A DNA stretch of 64,000 nucleotides, taken from contig NZ_JZKH01000040.1 of the NCBI RefSeq assembly GCF_000961885.1, positions 7,293-71,292 on the forward strand, read 5' to 3'. Source of the DNA: Streptomyces rubellomurinus (GTDB lineage Bacteria; Actinomycetota; Actinomycetes; Streptomycetales; Streptomycetaceae). Positions 57,477 through 64,000 of the stretch are shown here, one piece after another. How positions within the stretch are numbered: position 1 is the first letter of the stretch; each line of letters starts with the position of its first letter. Position numbers and translations under genes: made by a program. The notes beneath the pieces were generated by a model that saw nothing but the letters and a program-made list of their open reading frames with translations, searched no databases and had not been told where the DNA came from.

Positions 57477-60400
57477 CCCGCGGCGGCAGCGGCGGGCGCC
57501 GCAGGTCCGGCCGGGGCGTGTCCTCGGGCGGGGGCGTCGCCGCGGGCGCGTCCTCCAGCAGCTCCAGGGCCAGCTGGACGGCCGCGACCAGTTCGGGGTG
57601 GTGGCCGCGCGCCCAGTCCCGGGGGGCGCGCAGCACGTGCACGTCCGGTTCGACGCCGCGGTTCTCCACCGACCAGCCGAGCCCGCCGCCGAACCAGGAC
57701 GCGTTCTTCGGCACCGAGATCTGGGTGCCGTCGCCGAGGGTGTGCCGCCCGGTCATCCCGACCACCCCGCCCCAGGTGCGGGTGCCGATGACCGGGCCGA
57801 GGCCGAGCAGTTTGATCGCCGCGATGACGACGTCGCCGTCCGAGCTGGTGGCCTCGTCGGCGAGCGCGACCAGCGGGCCGCGCAGCGCGTGGCGGGGCCA
57901 GCGGACGGGCCGGCGGTCGCGGCTGAAGTCCCAGGCGAGGACCTGCCGGGTGAGCTTCTCCAGGACGAGTTCGGAGACGTTGCCGCCGGCGTTGCCGCGC
58001 ACGTCCAGCACCAGGGCGGGCTTGTCGAGTTCGCGCCGCAGGTCGCGGTTGAACTGCGCCCAGCCGGAGCCGCCGAGGTCGGGGATGTGCAGGTAGCCGC
58101 ACCGGCCGTCGCTGAACTCCCGGACCAGGGCGCGGCGCCGGGTCACCCAGTCCTGGTAGCGGATGGGCCGCTCGTCGGTCAGCGGGGTGACCGCGATCCG
58201 CCGCACCGGGCCGTCCGGGCCGGTGCGCAGGGCGAGTTCGACGGTGGTGCCGCCGGTGCCGGCCAGCAGCGGCAGCGGGCCGCGGTGCGGGTCGACCGGG
58301 CGGCCGCCGACCTCCAGCAGTTCGTCGCCGTCGCGCACGCCCTGGGCGGCGAGCGGGGCGCGGGCGCGCGGGTCGGAGGACTCGCCGGGCAGCACCCGGT
58401 CGAGCAGCCAGCGGCCGTCCGGGCTGCGGTGCGCGGTGGCGCCGAGCAGGCCGAGCGGCTGCTGGCCGAGGGTGGGGCCCTCGCCGCGGCGGGAGGGGGT
58501 GACGTAGGCGTGCGAGGTGCCGAGTTCGCCGAGGAGTTCGCGCAGCAGGTCGGCGAAGTCGTCGGGTGTGCAGACGCGCTCCAGCAGCGGCTCGTACTGG
58601 GCGACCAGGGCGGGCCAGTCCAGGCCGGACATCCGCTCGTCCCAGAACTGGTCCCGGACGATCCGGGCGGCCTCGTGGTAGGCCTGGCGCCACTCGGCGG
58701 CCGGGTGCACGGTGTGGGTGATCCGGCGCAGGTCGACGGACGTCCCGGCGGAGGGCGCGGTGGCGGGGACGATCCGCAGGGTGCCGGCCGAGTAGACGGC
58801 GATGGAGCCGCCGTCCCCGGACACGGCGTAGCCGTCCAGCTTGTCGACCAGGGTGGTGCGGGTGCCCCGGGCCAGGTCGAAGTGCTCCAGCGAGGGGCGG
58901 GCGGAGGTGTCGTCGGGGTTGGCGAAGGTCTGCCCGAGGGTGCCGGAGATCGGCCAGCGCAGCCAGACCAGGCCGCCGCGCACCGCGTCGGTGGCCGAGT
59001 ACTTGGAGGAGATCACCGGGAACTGCAGCAGCCGTTCGCCGATGCCCTGCGGGTCGACGCGGACGGTGCCGTCCCCGCCGCCGTTGCCGCGCGGGGTGCC
59101 GTCCTCGCTCGGGGCGGCGAACGGGGAGGGCGTGTCGGCGGCGAGCGGGACGAGGTACGGGCGGCAGCCGAGCGGGAAGGAGAGGTCGCCGGTGTGCACG
59201 TCGTGGACGGGGTCGAAGCCGCGCCAGGACAGGAACGCCAGGTAGCGGCCGTCCCGGGTGAAGACCGGCTGCTCGTCCTCGAAGCGCCCGTCGGTGACCT
59301 CGGTGATCGGCGCGGGCGCGTCGGTGCGGGTGAGCCGGATGCGGCGCAGCGAGCGCCCGGCGACCGGCTGGGACCAGGCGATCCAGTGCGAGTCGGGGGA
59401 GAAGCGGGCGCTGGAGACGGGCCCGTAGCCGGAGGCGGCGAGTTCGCGGACCGCGCCGTCCGCGGCGGAGACCAGCAGCAGCCGCCCGTCCGAGGAGGCG
59501 ACGGCGAGGCGGGTGCCGTCCGGGGCGGCGGTCAGTTCCAGGACGCGGCCGAGCCGGCCGGCGGCGAGCACCCGGTGGCGGTGCTTCGGGCCGCTCTCGT
59601 GCCCGGGGGCGGCCTCGTGCCCGGGCAGCGGCATCACCTCGATCGCGTCGGCGCCCTCGGCGTCGGTGATCCAGGCGGCCTCGCCGGTGTGCCCGAGCAC
59701 CACCGGCAGCCTGGTCCGCACGCCGGGGGTGTCGGCGAGCGCGCGGGCCGGGCCGTCCTTGTGGGTGAGCCAGTACTGGCTGCCGCGCACGGTGATCACC
59801 CCGGCCCGGCCGCTCTGGTCGCAGGCGAGGTCCTTGACCTGGGCGGCGGCGCCGACCTGGTACGGGCGGCGGCCGGCCCGGGCGCCGCCGAGCGGGACGT
59901 GCAGCCGGCGCGGGGCGGGGGCGTCCAGGCCGTCCAGCAGCCAGAGGTCGCCGGCGTGCTGGTAGACGATCCGGGTGCCGTCGCCGGCGGCCTCGCGGGC
60001 GTAGTAGGAGGCGTGGTCGGTGTGCCGGCGCAGGTCGGTGCCGTCCGGGCGGCAGGAGTAGACGTTGCCGATGCCTTCGTGGTCGGAGAGGAAGGCGATC
60101 CGGTCCCCGTGGGGCCCGGCGACGGGCATGGGGGAGGAGAGGTGGCCGGGGTGGTCGGGCAGGATCCGCTCGCCGTCGACCCAGAGCCGGCCGGTCGCGC
60201 CGCCGCGGTAGCGCTTCCAGGCGGCGGGCGCGTGCGGGGCGGTGCCGGTGAGCAGGACGGTGCGGGTGCGGCTCATCTGGGCGTCGCCGACCGGGCCCCA
60301 GGGCATCCGGCGGCCGGGGGAGCCGTCCGGCGGCAGGGCGTGCGCCCAGGTGTAGTGGCCGAAGGGCTCGTGGTAGGAGGTGACGGCCAGCACCTCGCCG

Positions 60401-60705
60401 TCCGGGAGCCAGCCGCGCACCCGGGTGTCCTGGCTGCCCCAGAAGCTGAGCCGGGCGGCCTCGCCGCCCCCGACCGGGGCGGTCCACACCTCGGGGGTGG
60501 GGCCGAGCCAGCTGGTCCAGGCGAGGACGGTGCCGTCCGGGGAGAAGCGGGGGTGGCTGACCCGGGTGCGGTCGCAGGTGATGCGCCAGGCCCGGCCGGT
60601 GCCGCCGTCGCCGTCCAGCGGGGCGACCCAGACGTCGTCCTCGGCCGTGAAGGCGAGCAGGTCACCGTGCAGGTGGGGGTGGCGGAGGTAGCCGGGCTGG
60701 GTCAC
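57469..60705 (-). CDS. Tricorn-type protease (S41 family)
   Basis: 1078 residues, the tricorn length. Giant cytosolic peptidase that degrades oligopeptides. N-terminal half: six- and seven-bladed beta-propellers with repeats such as SHPRFSPDGTVLAW and VSSARFSPDSHWIAWSQP. C-terminal half: a catalytic His in GTSHAYV (around 731), a PDZ domain (DGDELLEVGGRPVDP region), and the serine core TSSDGDVV (Ser around 953) after LDVRGNAGGNVSE. Homologues exist in S. coelicolor. ATG at 60705. Divergent from the MFS gene. Confidence 0.93.
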   Translation of the reverse strand: MTQPGYLRHPHLHGDLLAFTAEDDVWVAPLDGDGGTGRAWRITCDRTRVSHPRFSPDGTVLAWTSWLGPTPEVWTAPVGGGEAARLSFWGSQDTRVRGWLPDGEVLAVTSYHEPFGHYTWAHALPPDGSPGRRMPWGPVGDAQMSRTRTVLLTGTAPHAPAAWKRYRGGATGRLWVDGERILPDHPGHLSSPMPVAGPHGDRIAFLSDHEGIGNVYSCRPDGTDLRRHTDHASYYAREAAGDGTRIVYQHAGDLWLLDGLDAPAPRRLHVPLGGARAGRRPYQVGAAAQVKDLACDQSGRAGVITVRGSQYWLTHKDGPARALADTPGVRTRLPVVLGHTGEAAWITDAEGADAIEVMPLPGHEAAPGHESGPKHRHRVLAAGRLGRVLELTAAPDGTRLAVASSDGRLLLVSAADGAVRELAASGYGPVSSARFSPDSHWIAWSQPVAGRSLRRIRLTRTDAPAPITEVTDGRFEDEQPVFTRDGRYLAFLSWRGFDPVHDVHTGDLSFPLGCRPYLVPLAADTPSPFAAPSEDGTPRGNGGGDGTVRVDPQGIGERLLQFPVISSKYSATDAVRGGLVWLRWPISGTLGQTFANPDDTSARPSLEHFDLARGTRTTLVDKLDGYAVSGDGGSIAVYSAGTLRIVPATAPSAGTSVDLRRITHTVHPAAEWRQAYHEAARIVRDQFWDERMSGLDWPALVAQYEPLLERVCTPDDFADLLRELLGELGTSHAYVTPSRRGEGPTLGQQPLGLLGATAHRSPDGRWLLDRVLPGESSDPRARAPLAAQGVRDGDELLEVGGRPVDPHRGPLPLLAGTGGTTVELALRTGPDGPVRRIAVTPLTDERPIRYQDWVTRRRALVREFSDGRCGYLHIPDLGGSGWAQFNRDLRRELDKPALVLDVRGNAGGNVSELVLEKLTRQVLAWDFSRDRRPVRWPRHALRGPLVALADEATSSDGDVVIAAIKLLGLGPVIGTRTWGGVVGMTGRHTLGDGTQISVPKNASWFGGGLGWSVENRGVEPDVHVLRAPRDWARGHHPELVAAVQLALELLEDAPAATPPPEDTPRPDLRRPPLPPRGR

Positions 60706-60885
60706 CTCTCCATCCTTCGACGGGGTGTCACCCCCGGCAACCCGGGCGGGCTGACTGCGACCGGTCCGGACCGTTGACGGCGTACCGGCGGATCCCCTTC
60801 AGTGGTCTCGTCCAACTCGGGTGCCGGGCCGGGGGTGTCCGAGGGCGCGCCGGGGCACGCGCCAGTGGCGAATCCTCCTCCGTGC

Positions 60886-60916
60886 TTGAACCTGACACCG
60901 GTGTGAGGTCCGAGCA
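60886..60916 (+). promoter_or_regulatory. MerR-type promoter/operator ahead of the MFS gene
   Basis: A -35 TTGAAC (60886-60891) is followed by a 19-nt spacer and a weak -10 region at about 60911-60916. The near-perfect palindrome ACCTGACACCGGTGTGAGGT (60890-60909; only bases 5 and 16 unmatched) overlaps the -35 and fills the long spacer, the hallmark of MerR-activated promoters. Transcription would start at or just before the ATG at 60924, implying a leaderless mRNA. Confidence 0.6.
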
Positions 60917-60923
60917 TGGCCCC

Positions 60924-62141
60924 ATGGCGACCACACAGCTCACAACCACGGTATCCCGCAAGGACTTTCCGCTTCCGGCGCTGCTCGCCCTGGCCACTGC
61001 CGTCTTCGTCACCGCGCTCACCGAGACCCTGCCCGCCGGCGTGCTGCCCGGCATGGGCGGGTCGCTCGGGGTGAGCGAGTCGGCCGCCGGGCAGACCGTC
61101 ACCGTCTACGCGGTCGGCACCGCCGCGACCGCGATCCCGCTCACCGCGGCCACCGCCGGCTGGGGCCGCAAGCGGCTGCTGCTCACCGCGATGGCCGGCT
61201 TCGCCGCCGCCAACACCGTCACCGCGGCCTCCGGCAGCTACCCGCTCACCCTGGCCGCCCGCTTCCTCGCGGGCGTCGCGGCCGGCCTGGCCTGGGCGCT
61301 GCTGGCCGGGTACGCGCGGCGGCTGGTGCCGGCCGACCAGCAGGGCCGGGCGATGGCGGTGGCGATGGCGGGGGTGCCGGTGGCGCTGTCCCTGGGAGTG
61401 CCGGTCGGCACCTTCCTCGGCCACGCGCTCGACTGGCGGGTGCCCTTCCTGGCCATGACGGCACTGGCGCTCGGCGTGGTCGGCTGGATCGCGGCCCTGC
61501 TGCCCGAGCAGCCCGGCCGGGCGGTCGGCGAGCGGCCGGAGGCCGGCGGGGGAGTGCGGCGCGCGCTCGCCGTGCCCGGGGTGGTCCCGGTGCTCGCCGT
61601 GACGGTGCTCCTCGTGCTCGCCCACACCATCCTGTTCACCTACGTCGCCCCCTTCCTCGACCGGGCCGGCCTGGACGGGAGCGTCGGCACCGTGCTGCTG
61701 GTCTTCGGGCTGGCCTCGCTGCTGAGCATCTGGTTCGTCGGCGCCCACATCGACCGCCGGCTACGGCAGTTGACGATCGGCGCCGCGCTGCTGATCGCCC
61801 TGGCCGCGGGGCTGCTCGGCCTCTGGTCGCACAGCGCGCCGCTGGTCCACCTCGCCGCCCTGCTCTGGGGCCTGGGCTGGGGCGGCGCGCCGACCCTGCT
61901 GCAGACCGCGGTCGGCGACGCGGGCGGCGAACGGGCGGACGCCGCCCAGGCGATGCTGGTCACCCTGTGGAACGCGGCGATGGCGGGCGGCGGGGTGGTC
62001 GGCGGCCTCGTGCTCGGCCGCCTCGGCACCGGCGCGCTGCCCTGGACGGTGCTCGCCCTGCTGCTGCCGGCCCTCGCGGTGGTCCTCGCCGCCCGCCGCC
62101 ACGGCTTCCCCGCCGAGCGCGGTCGGGCCGTCCGGGTCTAG
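60924..62141 (+). CDS. MFS transporter, DHA1-type drug or sugar exporter
   Basis: 405 residues with twelve membrane segments. MFS signature motifs: AVGTAATAIPLTAATAGWGRKR (loop 2-3, written in two parts: AVGTAATAIPLT and AGWGRKRLL), RFLAGVAAGLAWALLAGYAR (TM4), and the GAPTLLQTAVGDAGG segment. Closest in style to YdhP/AraJ-like arabinose and drug efflux proteins. ATG at 60924 is chosen: no ribosome-binding site is evident, but the MerR-type promoter places the transcript start right there. No MerR gene is in the window, so control is from elsewhere. Confidence 0.9.
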   Translation: MATTQLTTTVSRKDFPLPALLALATAVFVTALTETLPAGVLPGMGGSLGVSESAAGQTVTVYAVGTAATAIPLTAATAGWGRKRLLLTAMAGFAAANTVTAASGSYPLTLAARFLAGVAAGLAWALLAGYARRLVPADQQGRAMAVAMAGVPVALSLGVPVGTFLGHALDWRVPFLAMTALALGVVGWIAALLPEQPGRAVGERPEAGGGVRRALAVPGVVPVLAVTVLLVLAHTILFTYVAPFLDRAGLDGSVGTVLLVFGLASLLSIWFVGAHIDRRLRQLTIGAALLIALAAGLLGLWSHSAPLVHLAALLWGLGWGGAPTLLQTAVGDAGGERADAAQAMLVTLWNAAMAGGGVVGGLVLGRLGTGALPWTVLALLLPALAVVLAARRHGFPAERGRAVRV

Positions 62142-62157
62142 CCGTCTGGGTCTAGCC
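62130..62157. repeat. Two 14-bp tandem repeats over both stops of a convergent pair
   Basis: GTCCGGGTCTAGCC and GTCTGGGTCTAGCC follow each other. The first contains the TAG of the MFS gene, the second the stop codon of the DJ-1 gene on the other strand (62152-62154). Confidence 0.8.
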
Positions 62158-62784
62158 GAACAGCAGCACGTTCGCCTCCGCCGCCACCTCGGGCGACGCC
62201 TTGGCGAGCGAGCCGGCGCCGTACGGCGGCTGCGGGTCGTACTCGATCAGCAGCTGGATCGCCTGCGCGGTCGTGTCCCCGGCGAGCCGGCCGGTCAGCG
62301 TCAGCGCGAGGTCGATCCCGGCCGAGACCCCGGCGGCGGTGGCGTACTTGCCGTCGACGACGACCCGCTCCGCCCCGGTCGGCTCGGCCCCGAACCGGCT
62401 CAGCTCGTCCAGACAGCACCAGTGCGAGGTGGCCCGGCGGCCCTCCAGCAGCCCGGCGGCGCCCAGCAGCAGCGAGCCGGAGCAGACCGAGGTGGTCCAG
62501 GTGGTGGTCGCGTCCACCCGGCGCACCCAGTCGAGCAGCGCCTCGTCCGCCAGCTGCGCGTTCGTGCCGGGCCCGCCGGGCACCAGCAGCAGGTCGGCCG
62601 AGTCCACCTCGTCCAGGGCGGCGTCCGCGGTGAGCGCCAGGCTGCTCATGTCGTTGCGGACGGGCCCGCGCTCGGCGGCGGTGAACACCACCTCGGCGCC
62701 CGGGATCCGGGAGAGCACCTCGTACGGGCCGACCGCGTCCAGGGTGGTGAACTCGGGGTAGAGCAGAACGGCGATGCGCATCAT
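62152..62784 (-). CDS. DJ-1/PfpI family protein
   Basis: 210 residues. The fold is seen in MRIAVLLYPEFTTLDAVGPY, LLLVPGGPGTNAQLAD, and the nucleophile elbow TSVCSGSLLLGAAGLLEG with its conserved Cys. Members include isonitrile hydratase (InhA) and other hydratases or amidases. The ATG at 62784 overlaps the stop of the upstream regulator gene (ATGA at 62781), so it is co-translated with it; a second ATG at 62781 follows directly. Probably the target gene of the adjacent regulator. Confidence 0.87.
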   Translation of the reverse strand: MMRIAVLLYPEFTTLDAVGPYEVLSRIPGAEVVFTAAERGPVRNDMSSLALTADAALDEVDSADLLLVPGGPGTNAQLADEALLDWVRRVDATTTWTTSVCSGSLLLGAAGLLEGRRATSHWCCLDELSRFGAEPTGAERVVVDGKYATAAGVSAGIDLALTLTGRLAGDTTAQAIQLLIEYDPQPPYGAGSLAKASPEVAAEANVLLFG

Positions 62785-63800
62785 CGACCTCCATCGGGAG
62801 TGGAACGGAAGCGGCGTCGGTACTCGGCGGGCGGGGCGGCCAGGGACCGGACGAAGGCGCGCCGCATCGCCTCCGGGGTGCCGTAGCCGCAGGAGCGGGC
62901 GATCTCCTCGATGCCGTCCTCGGTGTCCTCCAGCAGTCGCCGGGCGGCCTCCAGCCGGACCCCGTCCACGTAGCGGCCCGGGGTGACCCCCACCTCGGCG
63001 GCGAAGGACCGGGCGAAGTGCCGCGGCGACAGCGCCACGCGGGCGGCCAGCGCCTCGACCGACAGGTCGGTCTCCGGGTGCTCGGCGATCCACCGCTGCA
63101 CCTCGCGCAGCGGCTGCCGGGCCGCCACCTGGGCGGCCAGCTGGGTGCTGAACTGGGCCTGGTTGCCCGGCCGGCGCAGGAAGACCACCAGGTGGCGGGC
63201 GATCAGCAGCGCGGTGTCCCGGCCGAGGTCCTCCTCGACCAGGGCCAGGGCCAGGTCGATCCCGGCGGTGACCCCGGCCGAGGTGGCGACGTGCCCGTCC
63301 CGGACGTGGATCGGATCCGGGTCGACCGCCACGTCCGGGAACCGCCGGGCCAGCTCCTCGCAGTACGCCCAGTGCGTGGTCGCCCGGCGCCCGGCGAGCA
63401 GCCCGGCCTCGGCGAGCAGGAAGGCCCCGGTGCACACCGACACCACCCGCTCGGCCCGCCCGGCCAGCTCCCGGATCCGCGCGACCAGGTCCGCGTCCGG
63501 GCGCTCGTCCGGGTCCTCGTCCAGGTCCGGGTCCGCGTCCTCGTCCGGGCCCCCGGGGCGCACCCCGCCCGGCACCACCAGGGTGTGGACGGGGCCGACC
63601 TCGGCCAGGTCCGCGTCCGGCAGCAGCCGCAGCCCGCTGGAGCTGCGCACCGGCGCGCCGCCCGGCGAGGCCGTGGTCACCCGGTACGCGCCCGGCCGCC
63701 GGGCGGCCGCGGCGGCGCCCGCGAACACCTCCACGGGGCCGGTGACGTCCAGGCTCTGCACGCCCTCGTAGAGGACGACGACCACGCTGCGCGCTCTCAT
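62781..63800 (-). CDS. GlxA-family transcriptional regulator (DJ-1 domain plus AraC HTH)
   Basis: 339 residues: an N-terminal DJ-1/PfpI-like domain (VVVLYEGVQSLDVTGPVEVF, VCTGAFLLAEAGLLAG with Cys) and a C-terminal AraC-type double HTH (WIAEHPETDLSVEALAARVA, then LSPRHFARSFAAEVGVTPGR and SCGYGTPEAMRRAF). Such regulators sense an amide or amine and activate an adjacent gene. A Glu/Asp/Pro-rich linker (ADPDLDEDPDERPDADL) interrupts the first domain. ATG at 63800. This GlxA-type regulator is unrelated to copper oxidase GlxA. The DJ-1 gene follows. Confidence 0.9.
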   Translation of the reverse strand: MRARSVVVVLYEGVQSLDVTGPVEVFAGAAAAARRPGAYRVTTASPGGAPVRSSSGLRLLPDADLAEVGPVHTLVVPGGVRPGGPDEDADPDLDEDPDERPDADLVARIRELAGRAERVVSVCTGAFLLAEAGLLAGRRATTHWAYCEELARRFPDVAVDPDPIHVRDGHVATSAGVTAGIDLALALVEEDLGRDTALLIARHLVVFLRRPGNQAQFSTQLAAQVAARQPLREVQRWIAEHPETDLSVEALAARVALSPRHFARSFAAEVGVTPGRYVDGVRLEAARRLLEDTEDGIEEIARSCGYGTPEAMRRAFVRSLAAPPAEYRRRFRSTPDGGR

Positions 63801-63883
63801 GCGGCCAGCCTGTCAGCGGGCCGGGACGGCAGCAATGACCTGCTTCCCACCTTTCCTGCCACCGGCAGGCAGGTGCGTACGGC

Positions 63884-63926
63884 AAAACGCCGGAAGGCCC
63901 CTCGCTCTCGCGAAGGGCCTTCCGGC
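63884..63926 (-). terminator. Terminator after the third tRNA-Lys
   Basis: A 17-bp stem (63889-63905 with 63910-63926) with one mismatch and a TCTC loop, followed by TTTT in the minus-strand direction (63884-63887). Confidence 0.8.
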
Positions 63927-63932
63927 TGTCTG

Positions 63933-64000
63933 TGCGCCGCCAGGGACTCGAACCCCGGACCCGCTGATTAAGAGTCAGCTGCTCTAACCAACTGAGCTAG
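63933..64000 (-). tRNA. tRNA-Lys (anticodon CTT), third copy, cut by window end
   Basis: 68 of 74 nt are present; the 5' acceptor strand lies beyond the window. What is visible is identical to the other two copies. A strong terminator follows. Confidence 0.95.

Noticed and set aside
46578..64000. tRNA-Lys genes as attachment sites of an integrated element
   Set aside because: No integrase, excisionase, relaxase or partial tRNA repeat was seen beside any of the copies.

Overview
The window is very GC-rich DNA with strongly third-position-biased codons, many GTG/TTG starts and long shadow frames, as expected of a streptomycete-type actinomycete (Streptomyces or Kitasatospora). Family markers agree: a WhiJ-like XRE/DUF397/ATPase module, the CslA-GlxA glycan locus, snapalysin with its LysR activator, a tricorn protease and a GPP34 protein. 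It looks like chromosomal backbone: no integrase, transposase, phage gene or CRISPR array is visible.

Layout. 1-6.6 kb: end of a nucleotide-sugar dehydrogenase, a DUF445 membrane protein, an adenosine-deaminase-family enzyme, then an operon of ribbon-helix-helix protein, DUF4097 protein and a DrrAB-type ABC exporter. 6.7-13.9 kb: LysR/oxidoreductase pair, methyltransferase, NmrA-like protein with a highly structured leader, the WhiJ-like module, and FabV enoyl reductase. 13.9-19.5 kb: PQQ-type beta-propeller protein, two alpha/beta hydrolases, a WYL regulator, and a quinone oxidoreductase divergent from an ArsR regulator. 19.9-26.0 kb: CDP-alcohol phosphotransferase, Nudix, HAD, a YidC paralogue with a DUF6412 protein, a Phd/VapC toxin-antitoxin pair, and a Gfo/Idh/MocA enzyme. 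26.0-29.2 kb: a truncated HAD copy beside the intact gene, a frameshifted LtrA gene, and ung. 29.3-40.6 kb: the apical-glycan locus (GH6 cellulase, radical copper oxidase GlxA, cellulose-synthase-like CslA, polysaccharide deacetylase), then DedA, a luciferase-like monooxygenase and a PAS-GGDEF-EAL c-di-GMP enzyme. 40.9-48.5 kb: OsmC, chorismate mutase, signal peptidase I, EamA exporter, a bifunctional penicillin-binding protein, a hydrolase, GPP34 and two tRNA-Lys genes. 49-64 kb: intact LtrA, snpR with two tandem snapalysin genes, pentapeptide protein, secreted phospholipase C, an orphan MdcG-like protein, tricorn protease, an MFS exporter with a MerR-type operator, a DJ-1/GlxA-type regulator pair, and a third tRNA-Lys cut by the window end.

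The strongest functional unit is the CslA/GlxA/GH6 set, which in Streptomyces makes and modifies a beta-glucan at hyphal tips. No clearly new multi-gene system was found. The most unusual signals are: a helically phased operator array ahead of the RHH operon; a multi-hairpin leader ahead of the NmrA-like gene; a 4-bp repeat expansion that breaks ltrA; a duplicated and truncated HAD fragment; a duplicated snapalysin gene together with its control box; an MdcG-like protein that has lost its catalytic aspartates; and short tandem repeats, different at each place, sitting on stop codons where genes converge.
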